From: Amoebophrya sp. A120
Lineage: Eukaryota > Sar > Dinophyceae > Syndiniales > Amoebophryaceae
Direction: 5' to 3'
NCBI GenBank assembly: GCA_905178155.1
Contig: CAJINV010000001.1
Span: forward strand, 15,748,142 to 15,812,141
DNA length: 64,000 nucleotides
The notes under the pieces are model-generated. The model was not told the DNA's origin. It worked only from the letters and a program-made list of their open reading frames with translations, and made no database searches. Shown here piece after piece: positions 23,470 to 33,266 of this stretch; the stretch's first letter is position 1; each line of letters begins with the position of its first letter. Position numbers and translations under genes: made by a program.

Positions 23470-25364
23470 TTACTTATCACCACGGAATGAGAAGACGGCT
23501 TCTTCCGCATCGAGAATCTGGTAGGCGTATTTCCAAGGAACATCAGGGTCCTGCGGTCGCTGCGTCCGCTTTTCAAACCGGACTAGATTTCGCTCGTCGC
23601 AATTTTGATCCTGCTCCTGGTCCAACGAGATCCGAGAAATAATCTTCACTCGAGTGTCGCCCTTCACCTCCGCTAGGGGACAGGGCAGCAACGGCTTGTT
23701 GTACTTTACGAAGAAATCCAACATCACGTCGTCGCAACTCCACAAAAAATTTCCCTTGCGGCCGTCGGCATTTACTGGGTCCGCGGTCTTCTTCTTGCAA
23801 CGCTGCTTATCCAGGGTAAATACCAACGCAACACTCTTGCTCTTGTTGGACAGGTATCCGGACATGCTCCAATTCTTCTTGATCATCATTGCGCAAACGG
23901 ATCGGGCAACCAGTCTGGATGGTGTCAGGTGAAACGGCGTCAGCTGCAACGGGCTGCAACCAGTCCGGAAAAAATGCCAACTCGCACAGCACTTGTTGAA
24001 CTCCTCTTTGCCGACAGTGACGATTTCATCGGTGCAGCTGTGCTTCCGAAACATATGTACCAAATAGCGAAGGCCATCGCTGTAGGTCGCGGAAGTGACG
24101 CTTAGCGGTACTTCGTCGCCGAAGATAACGCTGGAAAGCGATGCAGCTGTAGGGGACACAGTAGGCGAGGTCTGTGCTTCCGTACCGGAGCTGAAGCCGT
24201 GGTCAGAGACGACGCTATTATTCAACTTGCGGCGTTTGGCGGTTGCGAGTTTCTTTAGTTTCTCCACCCCTGCGTCAAACTGTTCCTCTGCCAAGCAAAA
24301 TCTGTAGGTTCGCGTGTTCTCGTCGCTGACGAAATCTGCTTGCTGTGATAAGAACAGTTTAAAAATTCGATATTTATTGACTCTTTATGTTGGTTTCGGC
24401 TCGACAGTCAGCTGCTAAAAAGTAAAGAATGCAGCAGCTAGTATGTACCTTGCGGGCTATTTCCGGGTCGCGCAAAGATCGCTCGTCACCATATGATGGC
24501 TTGTACAGCGGCACCGTGTCAGACCGAAACGGAAGGCTATCGACGAGAACCAGACCCGCCTTCTCTGCACTATTCTCCCAACCGCCGTCTTGAAATTGGT
24601 CCGGGTTCATCATGATACACACGCACCCGCCAACGTGACGCTGTAGGAGCTGTCGACAACCGCGAAACCATTCCGGGCCCGCACGGTTGGCCCAGGCGTG
24701 GGGGTGCTCCCCATTGCCCTTTTTTCCTTTTCCTCGTTTGCCATTTTTTCCCTTGCCTTTGCCTTTGGTTCCTGAGGACGGAGTAAACTTGTGTGGATAC
24801 GGATTGTTCCAGAAAATTACCGTGTACGAGGGCCGAACGCAGGCGGCACTGTCGGCGTCCGTCGTGGGGTCTTCATTGCTGCACAAATACTCCTCGTAGT
24901 CGCCGGATACACTGACCGCGCCGGGCTGCGATGGTCGCAGGAGCGTCGGCTTCTCTCCGGGTTGTAGCTTTTCGACGGGCCGACCTGTCTGCGTCTCGTG
25001 CGCTCGTCGCAGCGTAGTTGCCGGTAGATCAAACGCATCGACACCGTACAAAACGCGTTGGCCCAAGGCCTCGATGGAGCATGCGTTCTGGTCTCCGCCT
25101 TCTCGGTGGTAGAGGTTCGCAAACTCTTCACGGTTTTTCTCGATGACGGCGCAATCCATGAAGTGATTTCCCACACCGACTGGCTTATCCGAAGCTACTT
25201 AAGAGTGCGGACACCTCGTAGCTGAGGTTGCCGCCCCCGACCGAAAGCACACGTGTCGAGGCATCGCCGGAAAGGGACGAAAACACGACCTCCGCGAAAG
25301 TTGTCTCCTCGGAGTTCTCGTCTTCACTCGTCTCTGAACGCGGGCGTCGCAAGCTCGTAGCCAT
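23470..25364 (-). CDS. BMT5-like Rossmann methyltransferase-domain protein, paralogue 1, with frame break
   Basis: BMT5-like (DUF2431) proteins are SAM-dependent RNA uridine methyltransferases. The gene starts at ATG 25364 (MATSLRRPRSE). The domain shows RVLSVGGGNLSYEVS (the motif I glycine loop), RVLYGVDAFDL, YTVIFWNNPYP and GGCVCIMMNPDQF, ending in YKPSYGDER. A Gly/Lys run (GKGKGKNGKRGKGKK) is inserted before the later strands. A GT-AG intron (24448-24343) leads to a C-terminal exon beginning FVSDENTRTYRF. The frame breaks near 25185, where the first segment meets TAA and the domain resumes in the +1 frame. Either a 1-nt frameshift or a 19-nt GT-AG intron (25198-25180) repairs it. Alignment length against the paralogue at 28547-30587 favours a frameshift, so the gene may be decaying, misassembled or recoded. 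Confidence 0.72.
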
Positions 25365-26271
25365 GGCCGGCCTCGTCTGGAGCACGGAAACGTTTGGTCA
25401 GATCAAACCGAGATCGCCCATGATGTCGAGAGACTTTGTCCCGTCAAACCCTAAACCCGGCAAAGAGCCAGAGCCTCGTCCTGATGATCTCTCCCAGATC
25501 ACGTTGATAAAGCTATTCTAACTTTTTTGTCATTTCGGTAAAGAGGTTGCTACTTTACCAACATCGCCTCCATCCCCATCCGCAACCCCGAGCACATTTC
25601 CGCTCATCTACATACAACTCTCATATATCTTTCCCATTCCTTTGAAACGCAACTACACCACTCGTTCTTTTCTCAATCAAATCCTGATCCTCCCCATCGA
25701 CGTCCCAAACGATAACTTAATAATGCTCGCCTGCACACAACAGAAAGTTGGCTGAAGCTGAAACATCTCTCCACCCACTCGCCATAAAGATTTCATCTAC
25801 TTGATCTGCAAAATAAGGGGAAAAAACAGAACACTACAACACGGATCCATCCCCACCCGGTCCGCCAGCATGTCGACTCTGACTTCCAATTTGAACTTAG
25901 ACTTACAAAATCCGGCGTCACTGCACACCATTAACCTCTTGTTCGAAGCTTGAAAATAGAACGGAATCGGAATAGGTCAAGTGATAGTGAAATCTGTCCA
26001 ATCGTTTTTTGTACTAGAGATCAACGAATAGAAGGAAAAAGACGATTTTGCCGATAAGAATGAGGCACTCGTGCTAGCGAGTGCGGTTTTCGTCTTAGAA
26101 AGAGATTGCTATTAAATCAGTTTCAAAAAAAAACCAAAGTTGCAAATCATAAGTTTATACTTTACATACGCGAGAGAGCTCGACTGTCGACGGTGGAAAA
26201 GCGATTAAAAACTTTGAAAAATTCTCTAGCATCTGCAAGAGGCAGATGCTCTGATGGTCGATCAGGTCGGT
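25365..26271. other. Intergenic stretch holding two hairpins
   Basis: About 900 bp upstream of paralogue 1. A two-part hairpin lies at about 26039-26097: inner stem GCACTCG/CGAGTGC and outer stem AAGACGA/TCGTCTT. A second, perfect 9-bp hairpin lies at 26228-26250. No open frame is supported. Confidence 0.5.
26228..26250 (-). terminator. Perfect 3' stem-loop after the Cys-rich gene
   Basis: AGCATCTGC, a 5-nt loop, then GCAGATGCT: a 9-bp perfect stem beginning about 22 bp beyond the stop codon of the gene at 26272-27756, in its probable 3' untranslated region. It may affect 3' end formation or stability; this is inference from position alone. Confidence 0.4.
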
Positions 26272-27756
26272 CTACTGCGAGGCACGTGATGGCTTCTTTT
26301 TCTTCATCCGGCTCAGAGCGGCGTCGGCTTCTTCCTTACAGCTGACTCCACCAGACCAGTGCCACTGGGTCGAGCCTTCCCGAACGTCTACAAAACCGTG
26401 AGCCAGCAGATCGGCGAAATCGATACATGTTCCGGAAAAGCCAGATTGTCCGAGGCGGTGACAAATGTGACACACGTCGGGTTTGTGCGGCCCGGTCTTC
26501 ATCGCCTTCTTGCGCAAGAAACGCTCCATGTCCTCGTCGTCGAGCGCGGTGCCCCGCACGTTAGACCCGACCTTCCCGAACGCCAACACCTTTCCCTCGA
26601 CCCACTCCCGCCCACGGTTCCAGCACTCGTTGCAATATTGCCGTTCGAAGCCCTTCTTCAAGCCCTGCGTTTCCTTGTCCTTCAGGTGCTCATGGTACCA
26701 GCAGCACGAGGAAAACCATTCCGTGGTTTTTGCGCCGATCGGCTTGTTGTCTGCAGCAGTCTCCTCCCTCTGCTCGTCGTTCGGCGTCGCAGTGCTAGCG
26801 GTCGTGTTGCTCGGGCCGCGATTAAAGCGATCTCGTGAAGCATTGTTCGCACCCTTGCTGGGACGGCAGCCCTTGCGCTTGCACTGCCACAGCGCTTCGG
26901 CTCGGCAGTAGTGAAAAAAAGTACCATTCTCGTCCGGAAAAATATTTTGGTTGGATTCGAAACAAAACGGCAAACAACCTTCTTTGGCCTTGGCGTCGTT
27001 TTTCACAAGTTGCCAGTCCCCCTCGTCGCCCTGCTCGTCATTCTCGAAGGCGAACTTGCGAAAGATCTCACTTTCCGCCACGGACGCGCCATCGCCTTCG
27101 TCATCCTGTGTCGCGTTCGCTTGGTGAATAGCCGGCAGGTCGGGTTTCATGTGTTCCCACTCCGCGGTGTTCTCATCGACGTAGGTGGAGAAAGGCGTCC
27201 CGCCGAGGATGCCGACGTGAAAGTGCCAAACAATGCGCCCGTTCTCGTTGCACACGTCGTCAAGAGAGCCGAAAAATCTTTGGTAGATCTTTGCAAGCTT
27301 ATCGTGGACTTCCCCACCAGGCACGCCGGTAAACATGGGTTCGTACTTGCGATAGCCTTTGCACTTCGTTAGCAAACGATCCTTTTTCTCATCCGGAAAG
27401 AGAATGTACTTGAAGAAGCAGTGACCCGCTGCCGCGCCCTTTGTTTCGTTCACGTAGTACAAGCTCCAGGTGCTGTCTTCGTCAAACTCCTCGAGCACGC
27501 TGGCTGGCAAGGAGATCCGACGCGGGTGGTGTTCGCAACAGGGCGCGGTCCCGCGGCCATTATCGTGCGGGCCGTTGTTGCTGCTACTGCTTGCGGATGC
27601 GTCAATTGGACCGTGATAGGCTGTTGGTACAATGTAGCACCAGATTGCCTTCATGCCGATGTCGGCGTCTTCGGTGTGCGTGTGTCCTGGAAGCACCTTA
27701 TTGAAATTCCGAGTGGTGTGCAACACCTTGATATCCTGGACTTCCCGCCGCGGCAT
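26272..27756 (-). CDS. Unknown Cys/His-rich protein, 494 residues, single exon
   Basis: I do not recognise the family. The protein starts at ATG 27756 (MPRREVQDIKVLH) and is uninterrupted. The N-terminal 200 residues look globular (MKAIWCYIVPTAYHG, STWSLYYVNETKG, HFHVGILGGTPFSTY). The second half has paired Cys/His motifs: CCWYHEH, QYCNECWNRGREW and DVCHICHRLGQSGFSGTC, which could bind zinc. The C-terminus is Lys-rich. It sits between two paralogous BMT5-like genes on the same strand, so it was either inserted between them or left there by a larger duplication. No second copy of it is visible. Confidence 0.65.
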   Translation of the reverse strand: MPRREVQDIKVLHTTRNFNKVLPGHTHTEDADIGMKAIWCYIVPTAYHGPIDASASSSSNNGPHDNGRGTAPCCEHHPRRISLPASVLEEFDEDSTWSLYYVNETKGAAAGHCFFKYILFPDEKKDRLLTKCKGYRKYEPMFTGVPGGEVHDKLAKIYQRFFGSLDDVCNENGRIVWHFHVGILGGTPFSTYVDENTAEWEHMKPDLPAIHQANATQDDEGDGASVAESEIFRKFAFENDEQGDEGDWQLVKNDAKAKEGCLPFCFESNQNIFPDENGTFFHYCRAEALWQCKRKGCRPSKGANNASRDRFNRGPSNTTASTATPNDEQREETAADNKPIGAKTTEWFSSCCWYHEHLKDKETQGLKKGFERQYCNECWNRGREWVEGKVLAFGKVGSNVRGTALDDEDMERFLRKKAMKTGPHKPDVCHICHRLGQSGFSGTCIDFADLLAHGFVDVREGSTQWHWSGGVSCKEEADAALSRMKKKKPSRASQ

Positions 27757-28546
27757 CTTCGAAAAAACAGATGAGGAGTGTTTAGTAGAAACTAAGCCTG
27801 TATCGACACGCTGTAGCCTTGTTTTTGGTTCCTAATCGTGCTGCTTGTTCGACAGCACTTGCACCTTTCGGAAGCTGTCCAAGAAGTGTCAAACGAAGCC
27901 GGAGAAATCACGCAGACTATCGTAAATTACCATACGCTGAAGCAAGGCTCGAGACAGAAAATGGACGCTATGAGTGAGCGAACAAATCGCGCGCCGTCGA
28001 TGAACGAAAAATCTAATGAAAAAATCCAATTCCACTGACTGAGAACGCCTCCGAGAAGAGAGAAAAAAGTGCGTGCAATACTTGCGACCGTCATAGGTAA
28101 GAGCTTCGGCCGTGGTGAGTAGAATTGCTTTTATTACTTTTTGATCAACCTTCTATCTAGTAATGGGATACTTACGCCCTCTCGTAGGTATCGCTACCAC
28201 TATTTACATGACATTGATCAGGTTCAGGATAAATAACGTTATTAACGAACTCATTTGCGCCTCGGTTTTCGTGCAAAGAAGCCAGCACGAAGATGAAGAG
28301 ACATTCACATCGGAAGATTGGTGCATTGCTAATGCTGTGATCGGTGGAGATTGTCAAAATTTTATGTTGAATATGTCGCTTTATGCTGAGTTTGCCGCAT
28401 TCCATCAACATGGATGCCTGGTGTTTCAAAGGTTCTATTGGAAATAACATCTTCCACGTTTGTAAATTTGATGGCACTGTAATATCTGCTGCTGCCAGTC
28501 GTTGGGAAATGAAACGCAAGAGTCGTGATATGCGCAAGCCTCATCA
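27757..28546. other. Intergenic stretch, no gene seen
   Basis: About 790 bp between the Cys-rich gene and the downstream paralogue. It is AT-richer than its neighbours, with frames under 125 codons that are not recognisable. Confidence 0.45.
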
Positions 28547-30587
28547 TCACGGTTCGCTGTAAAGACAACCCCAAGGAAATCCCGAAGACAGTTTCATCTC
28601 AGGATCATACCGCAAGACGGGTGACAAGGAAACGCTGTCTTTTACAAACCATGTACCGAAGCTTTCGTCGCTGGAACTTTTCGTGATCCGAACACCCACT
28701 GCCAGTCTGGGGGAGCTCGGTCGTGCGTGCGGGCTGTGGCGAACTAGTTGCGACGTTTTCTTCACGAAGAAATCGAACTCCGGTAGCTCAGGACACGTCC
28801 ACCAAACCTCGTTCGAAAAAGCGTCGCTCGGGTTTTTACTTCTGCACCGTTTCCCGTGCAGCAAGCGGACCAAGCAGCTCTGTGCGATGTCAGGAGAGTC
28901 CCTGCCGTCCCGGTCCCAGCCCTTCCTCCACATTGTCGCACAAATGTAATCGGAGAGTGCTAGAGATGCATCGTGTTTCGTCCTTGCAGTAGCTGCAGCA
29001 GAGCTGGTCGTCCCGACGAGCTGCAGCCCTTCGATGTTGTCCGCGTTGCTCCTTGTCCTCTTCTTGACGTGCTCTGTGAAAAACTTGATGAGCTTCTCCC
29101 GTCCTTCCGATACTGTCGCGTCGGTACAACCATGGTTTCGGAACATGTCGACCAGAAATTTCAATGCGCTTTCGAACGTGCACGAAGCAGGATCGAAGTT
29201 CGCACCGAATATCTTTCGTATACTAGGCGCGCCAGCCAGACCCAGATCCTCCGTCCCGGACGACGCATTATTTTCCGTTGGTACTACTCCACCAGCACTT
29301 CGACCAAATGACGAGGACGAGGACACCGAAGCTGCAACTTCGATTTTTCTTCGCTTCGCCGATTGCGCGACGTGCGTCTGCGCCTGAAAATCGTGCTTTA
29401 TCCTGAATTGGTAGGTCCGCGTTCCCGCCTCGCTGACGAACGTCGCGCGTCTGTTACTAGAACCCTTACCCTGTATTGAATTGCAACAAGAGATATTAAT
29501 TCATTGCATATCGCAAGCGCAACGATCTCTACATCAAGTAAATTGATGGCCTCATCAAAGCCATGATGCGAGAACTGATGCAGGGGGACAGGGACAGCTA
29601 CGGAATGGAATCTCATAATTATACCTGGCCCTTGCTATCGGCTGCTATATCCCTCTGTGCCCGCCGATCGCCAAAAGATGGTTTGTAATACGGCTCCACT
29701 TGTTTCCATTCGAAGTTCAAGACAGCCACCAGCTCAAATCCTTCCCGTTCTGCGCATTCCTTCAATCCTGTAGCTTTGAACTGCGTTTCCGTCATTGTAA
29801 TCAAAACGAAGCCGCCTGGAAACAGAATCAGTTTGCAGTCCCGAAAAAATTTCGGCATCATTTCGTAGATGTACTTATGTGGGTGCTCGGGATGCTTTCC
29901 ACAACCTTTTTTTCCGTTCTTCTTCCCCTTTTTACCCCAATTGGTAATGGGGGGCTGGATTGCTGGGTAAGGATTTGCGAAGTAAACGACGGTATATGCA
30001 AACCGGCGGCTTCTTGCATTCGCAGATTCGGAGTGGGCCTCGAACAGGCAGAATCGCTCTCCCGCTCGCAACTTCCCGCGATCGGGTTCCGTCGGCCTTC
30101 CAGTTTGCGTTTCTGCTGCTTCTTCCAGCGTGTCTCGCAGCCGTCTGGCATCAACGCCAAAGAGAACCTTTTGTCCCAAGGCTTCAAGTGCACAGATATT
30201 GGAGTCTCCATCTTCTTTCGAATACTGCCACTTGAACTCCTCCCGTGACCGCTCCAGCACGGAAACGTCCAAACAGTGACGCTCCATCATGTCCGCGCCC
30301 GTCGTACTTGGCAAGTGCTTCATTGCGAGAGAAAGTTCGAGCGAGCAGTTGCCAGACCCTATCGAGAGTATTCGCGGAAGACCATCCGGAGCTTTGGCGC
30401 TGTACACAACGTCGACCAGAGTTTTGGGGTGGATGAGCGCCCCCGGCGGTGCAGTGTAGTTAGCACTGTTTTCTTCAGTCTCATTATCGTCGTCGCACAG
30501 GTTATTTGTGTTCGCGAGTGGCCGTTTCAGAGTCCGCAAAGCAGGCACTCCTGCCTCGGATCGCGGACTCGCATCGCAAAACGGCAT
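28547..30587 (-). CDS. BMT5-like Rossmann methyltransferase-domain protein, paralogue 2
   Basis: Exons are 30587-29625 and 29470-28547, with one GT-AG intron (154 nt) and an intact 628-residue frame from ATG 30587. The domain carries RILSIGSGNCSLELSLA, QKVLFGVDARRL, YTVVYFANPYPA, GGFVLITMTETQF and YKPSFGDRR, the usual BMT5-like (DUF2431) order. It shares with paralogue 1 a Gly/Lys insertion (GKKGKKNGKKGCGK), the intron position and a second-exon module starting FVSEAGTRTYQF, then LKFLVDMFRNHGCTD. The second module has a conserved DFFVK motif but no family I know. The role is probably methylation of rRNA or another RNA in the nucleus; the target is not known. This copy is the better candidate for a working gene. 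Confidence 0.75.
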
Positions 30588-31521
30588 CTCTTCCTCAGCT
30601 GCAGCACCAGCCTTAAATAATCATACAAATAGGCCGTGTTCAAGAACGACAAAGACAAAGAAGTCGATGATGCCCAACTCTAATTTACATCCTACACTTT
30701 CACTTACCAGATGCAGATAGAAGTTGAAGTATTTTCGTACAAGTAGATTCTACACAGAAGTATTTTTGTACAACAAGAGTCCGCTCGTGGTGCAAGCCTT
30801 TTTGTTACACTTCCATCCGTAGCGCATTTTTTTGATTTTGTGTGGCGGAAATGTTTTATTCATCACCCCCCCCCCTGAAAAAAAAACCGACTCCACGAGA
30901 CTGGGAGCAATGACCAATGACAACGTCGACGAGACGCCTGAGTTCACATGCGACACTGGCACAAGAACCGATGACCATGACAAGGAAGTTGAGAACTACA
31001 AAAAAGGTAAAGGAAGATAGAAGAAGTTTCGAAGTAGATCATGCAAAGAAAACAACTTCTACACCGATGAGACCGAGGATACAAAGCGAATTCCACATGC
31101 TGCTGAATGTGAATTTGCATTTCCAATATAGACCTCCGATGCATCACACCCCCGACCGAAAACCTCGACACTCGAACAAACAAGCTGCGCAACAAAACAA
31201 ATCAATTTTACTTCCTCCAGCTCGATGATTCCACCGAGGCACACAGAGCATGGACATGACACAGAAAATGAACATGAACCCGATTTGTGATGAGACGATG
31301 GCTCTTCTTCTTGGGACATATGAAAAAACAAAAAAGAAAAACATGTCTGGCGAAGGCGAACATCAAGAATCATTTATTCATAGATGTATCTATCGATCAC
31401 GGTTTATGACCCGCACACTCAAAGTCAGGTGAATGCACGAGAAGGCAAAAATGAATCAGAAATGCACATCAAGACTGCCCGACATTCTCATCGTTCGTCA
31501 TGTGCTGCAACAGCGAAATTT
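30588..31521. other. Intergenic stretch, no gene seen
   Basis: About 930 bp, AT-rich, with short C and A runs near 30865-30885. Frames on both strands are under 105 codons and look random. Confidence 0.45.
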
Positions 31522-32778
31522 TCAAAGTTCTTCGTCCTCGTCTGGATCTTGTTCCCAAAGATTTACTTCTTCCTCGGAATTTTTTTTTGCTTTCGCCTTT
31601 TTTATCTGCTTGTCTTTTTTTACTGCATTTTTTTCCTGCTTCTTCTCAAGCTTTTCCTTTGCCTTTTTCTCTTTCTCACTTTTCTCCCTTTGCGTTTGGA
31701 ACCCTTCCTTCTTGTCCTGTGCTTTCGCTTTATTCGCCTTCAAATTCCGCTGAAGAGCTCCATCGTCATCATCGTCGTCCACCCCATCAGCTGCCTTCTT
31801 CGCATTCAGCAACTGTTCCAACAATGCTTTCTTCTTCGTCGCCCTTGCGACGTCCACGATCGACACCGTCGGGTCCTCAATAACCGCTTGCGCATCGCCC
31901 AACGCCCGCTGCCGCTCGGCACGCGTTGTTCCGACGAAGCGCCGCAGCATTTTCAATTCTTCCGGTGAGCAGCCCGCTTGCGTGTGAGGTCCGCACTTCT
32001 TCGCTAACCTGGTCGCGACCCACTTCTTCAAAAAGAATTCTTCACGCTGATACTCGTACACTTCGCCCTCCTCCCCGGTCTCGTCCGTGAAATAGCGCAA
32101 CGTTGGATAGCCGGAAACTCGGAATCTGTAGCACAATTCCCCGTTCTCCTCGCAGTTCACGTCCGCAATCTGCACCGAGCCGTCGCTGTGCCACACCTCG
32201 GCGAGCTTGTCCCAGGCCGGGCGTAACGCCTTGCAGTGGCCGCACCAGGGCGCGTAGAACTTGACGAATGTGGAAACCTGCTTGAGATCCCCGTACACGA
32301 TATTGTCGAAGGTGTCCGTGGTTAGCTGCAGCATGTAGGGTGAAGGTTCCCGCGGTTCCTCTTCCTCCGGAGCGGAGGGTGTAGACGAAGCCGTGTCTGT
32401 GGATGAGGGTGTTGTAGTTGTTGACGATTCTTTTTTGTCTTTTACTTTCTCTTTCGATTTCTTCTTTCTTGTTTTCTTCTTTTTTTCTTCGGACCCCGAT
32501 GATGCGCTAGCAGCTCCTGCTGCGCTTCCAGACGGCTTCTGTCCCTCAGAAGCCTTCTCGTCTTTCGCTGCGGAAACGGAACTCATACTCCCCGCCGAAA
32601 CGATCACGGACGAAAGCACTCGTCCGATCGGGTGCTGATTCGCAGAAAAAAGCACACCGGCCGCCACAGATCCAAAAAGCGGCACTCCTTGGCGTCGCGG
32701 TCGTGGACGGCACTTCAGCATTGCTGAGGGTGACGATGATGCGGAACTCATGTTGGTGCTGCCCCTGAGCTTCGTCAT
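31522..32778 (-). CDS. Thioredoxin/PDI-like protein with charged tails
   Basis: This is a single-exon protein of 418 residues from ATG 32778. One thioredoxin fold lies at about 145-260, with the redox site APWCGHCKALRPAW (WCGHC, typical of protein disulfide isomerases) near residue 180, then the VSGYPTLRYF strand with its cis-Pro. The N-terminal 60 residues hold a modest hydrophobic patch (GVPLFGSVAAGVLFSA) but not a clear signal peptide. A Lys-rich linker precedes the domain. The C-terminal 150 residues are Lys/Glu-rich and end in DEDEEL, which is similar to but not a standard KDEL signal. It may catalyse disulfide exchange in the secretory pathway; location is uncertain. Confidence 0.85.
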   Translation of the reverse strand: MTKLRGSTNMSSASSSPSAMLKCRPRPRRQGVPLFGSVAAGVLFSANQHPIGRVLSSVIVSAGSMSSVSAAKDEKASEGQKPSGSAAGAASASSGSEEKKKKTRKKKSKEKVKDKKESSTTTTPSSTDTASSTPSAPEEEEPREPSPYMLQLTTDTFDNIVYGDLKQVSTFVKFYAPWCGHCKALRPAWDKLAEVWHSDGSVQIADVNCEENGELCYRFRVSGYPTLRYFTDETGEEGEVYEYQREEFFLKKWVATRLAKKCGPHTQAGCSPEELKMLRRFVGTTRAERQRALGDAQAVIEDPTVSIVDVARATKKKALLEQLLNAKKAADGVDDDDDDGALQRNLKANKAKAQDKKEGFQTQREKSEKEKKAKEKLEKKQEKNAVKKDKQIKKAKAKKNSEEEVNLWEQDPDEDEEL

Positions 32779-33266
32779 CAGATAAAGTCTTTTTGAAGAG
32801 GAGCCGTCAGCTCAAACTATTTTGTTTCTCCGTTCACTTAGTTACCAACAGGGTCTGCCTCTTTAGAGCGCTGCTTCGTTCCACGTACGAGAGGAACTAC
32901 AAGCCTTCAATCCAGTCTCGGTAGCCGTATCAAGCACTGCAAATGCGCGGAATAAAGGAGCAAAGGTCTTTTTATCATTCAACTTTATGCAGCTTTGCTT
33001 GCTTTTTATTGTTTCTTGGAATTCATTTAGCATTTCCTGGAAGATCGTGTCAAAACTTGGCAGGTGTGTTCATCAGTCTATGCGCAATGTCGTGGAAACG
33101 AAGAAGGTGTCATATCAACGAATTCGTTTATGTATCATACCACTGAGTTGATCCAAAATGGACTTGATACTGCAAAAAATCAATGTGAGGACGAACAGGT
33201 GGAGGTGGACCTGCAAAAGAATCAATTACATTCGAACTACTAGGTAGAAGCGTCGACAGCATTGGC
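32779..33266. other. Intergenic stretch, no gene seen
   Basis: About 490 bp between the ABC transporter stop and the PDI-like start. No supported frame or repeat was found. Confidence 0.45.

Noticed and set aside
31059-31373. Minus frame of 104 codons with hydrophobic residues
   Set aside because: Overlapping frames of equal size in AT-rich DNA; looks random.
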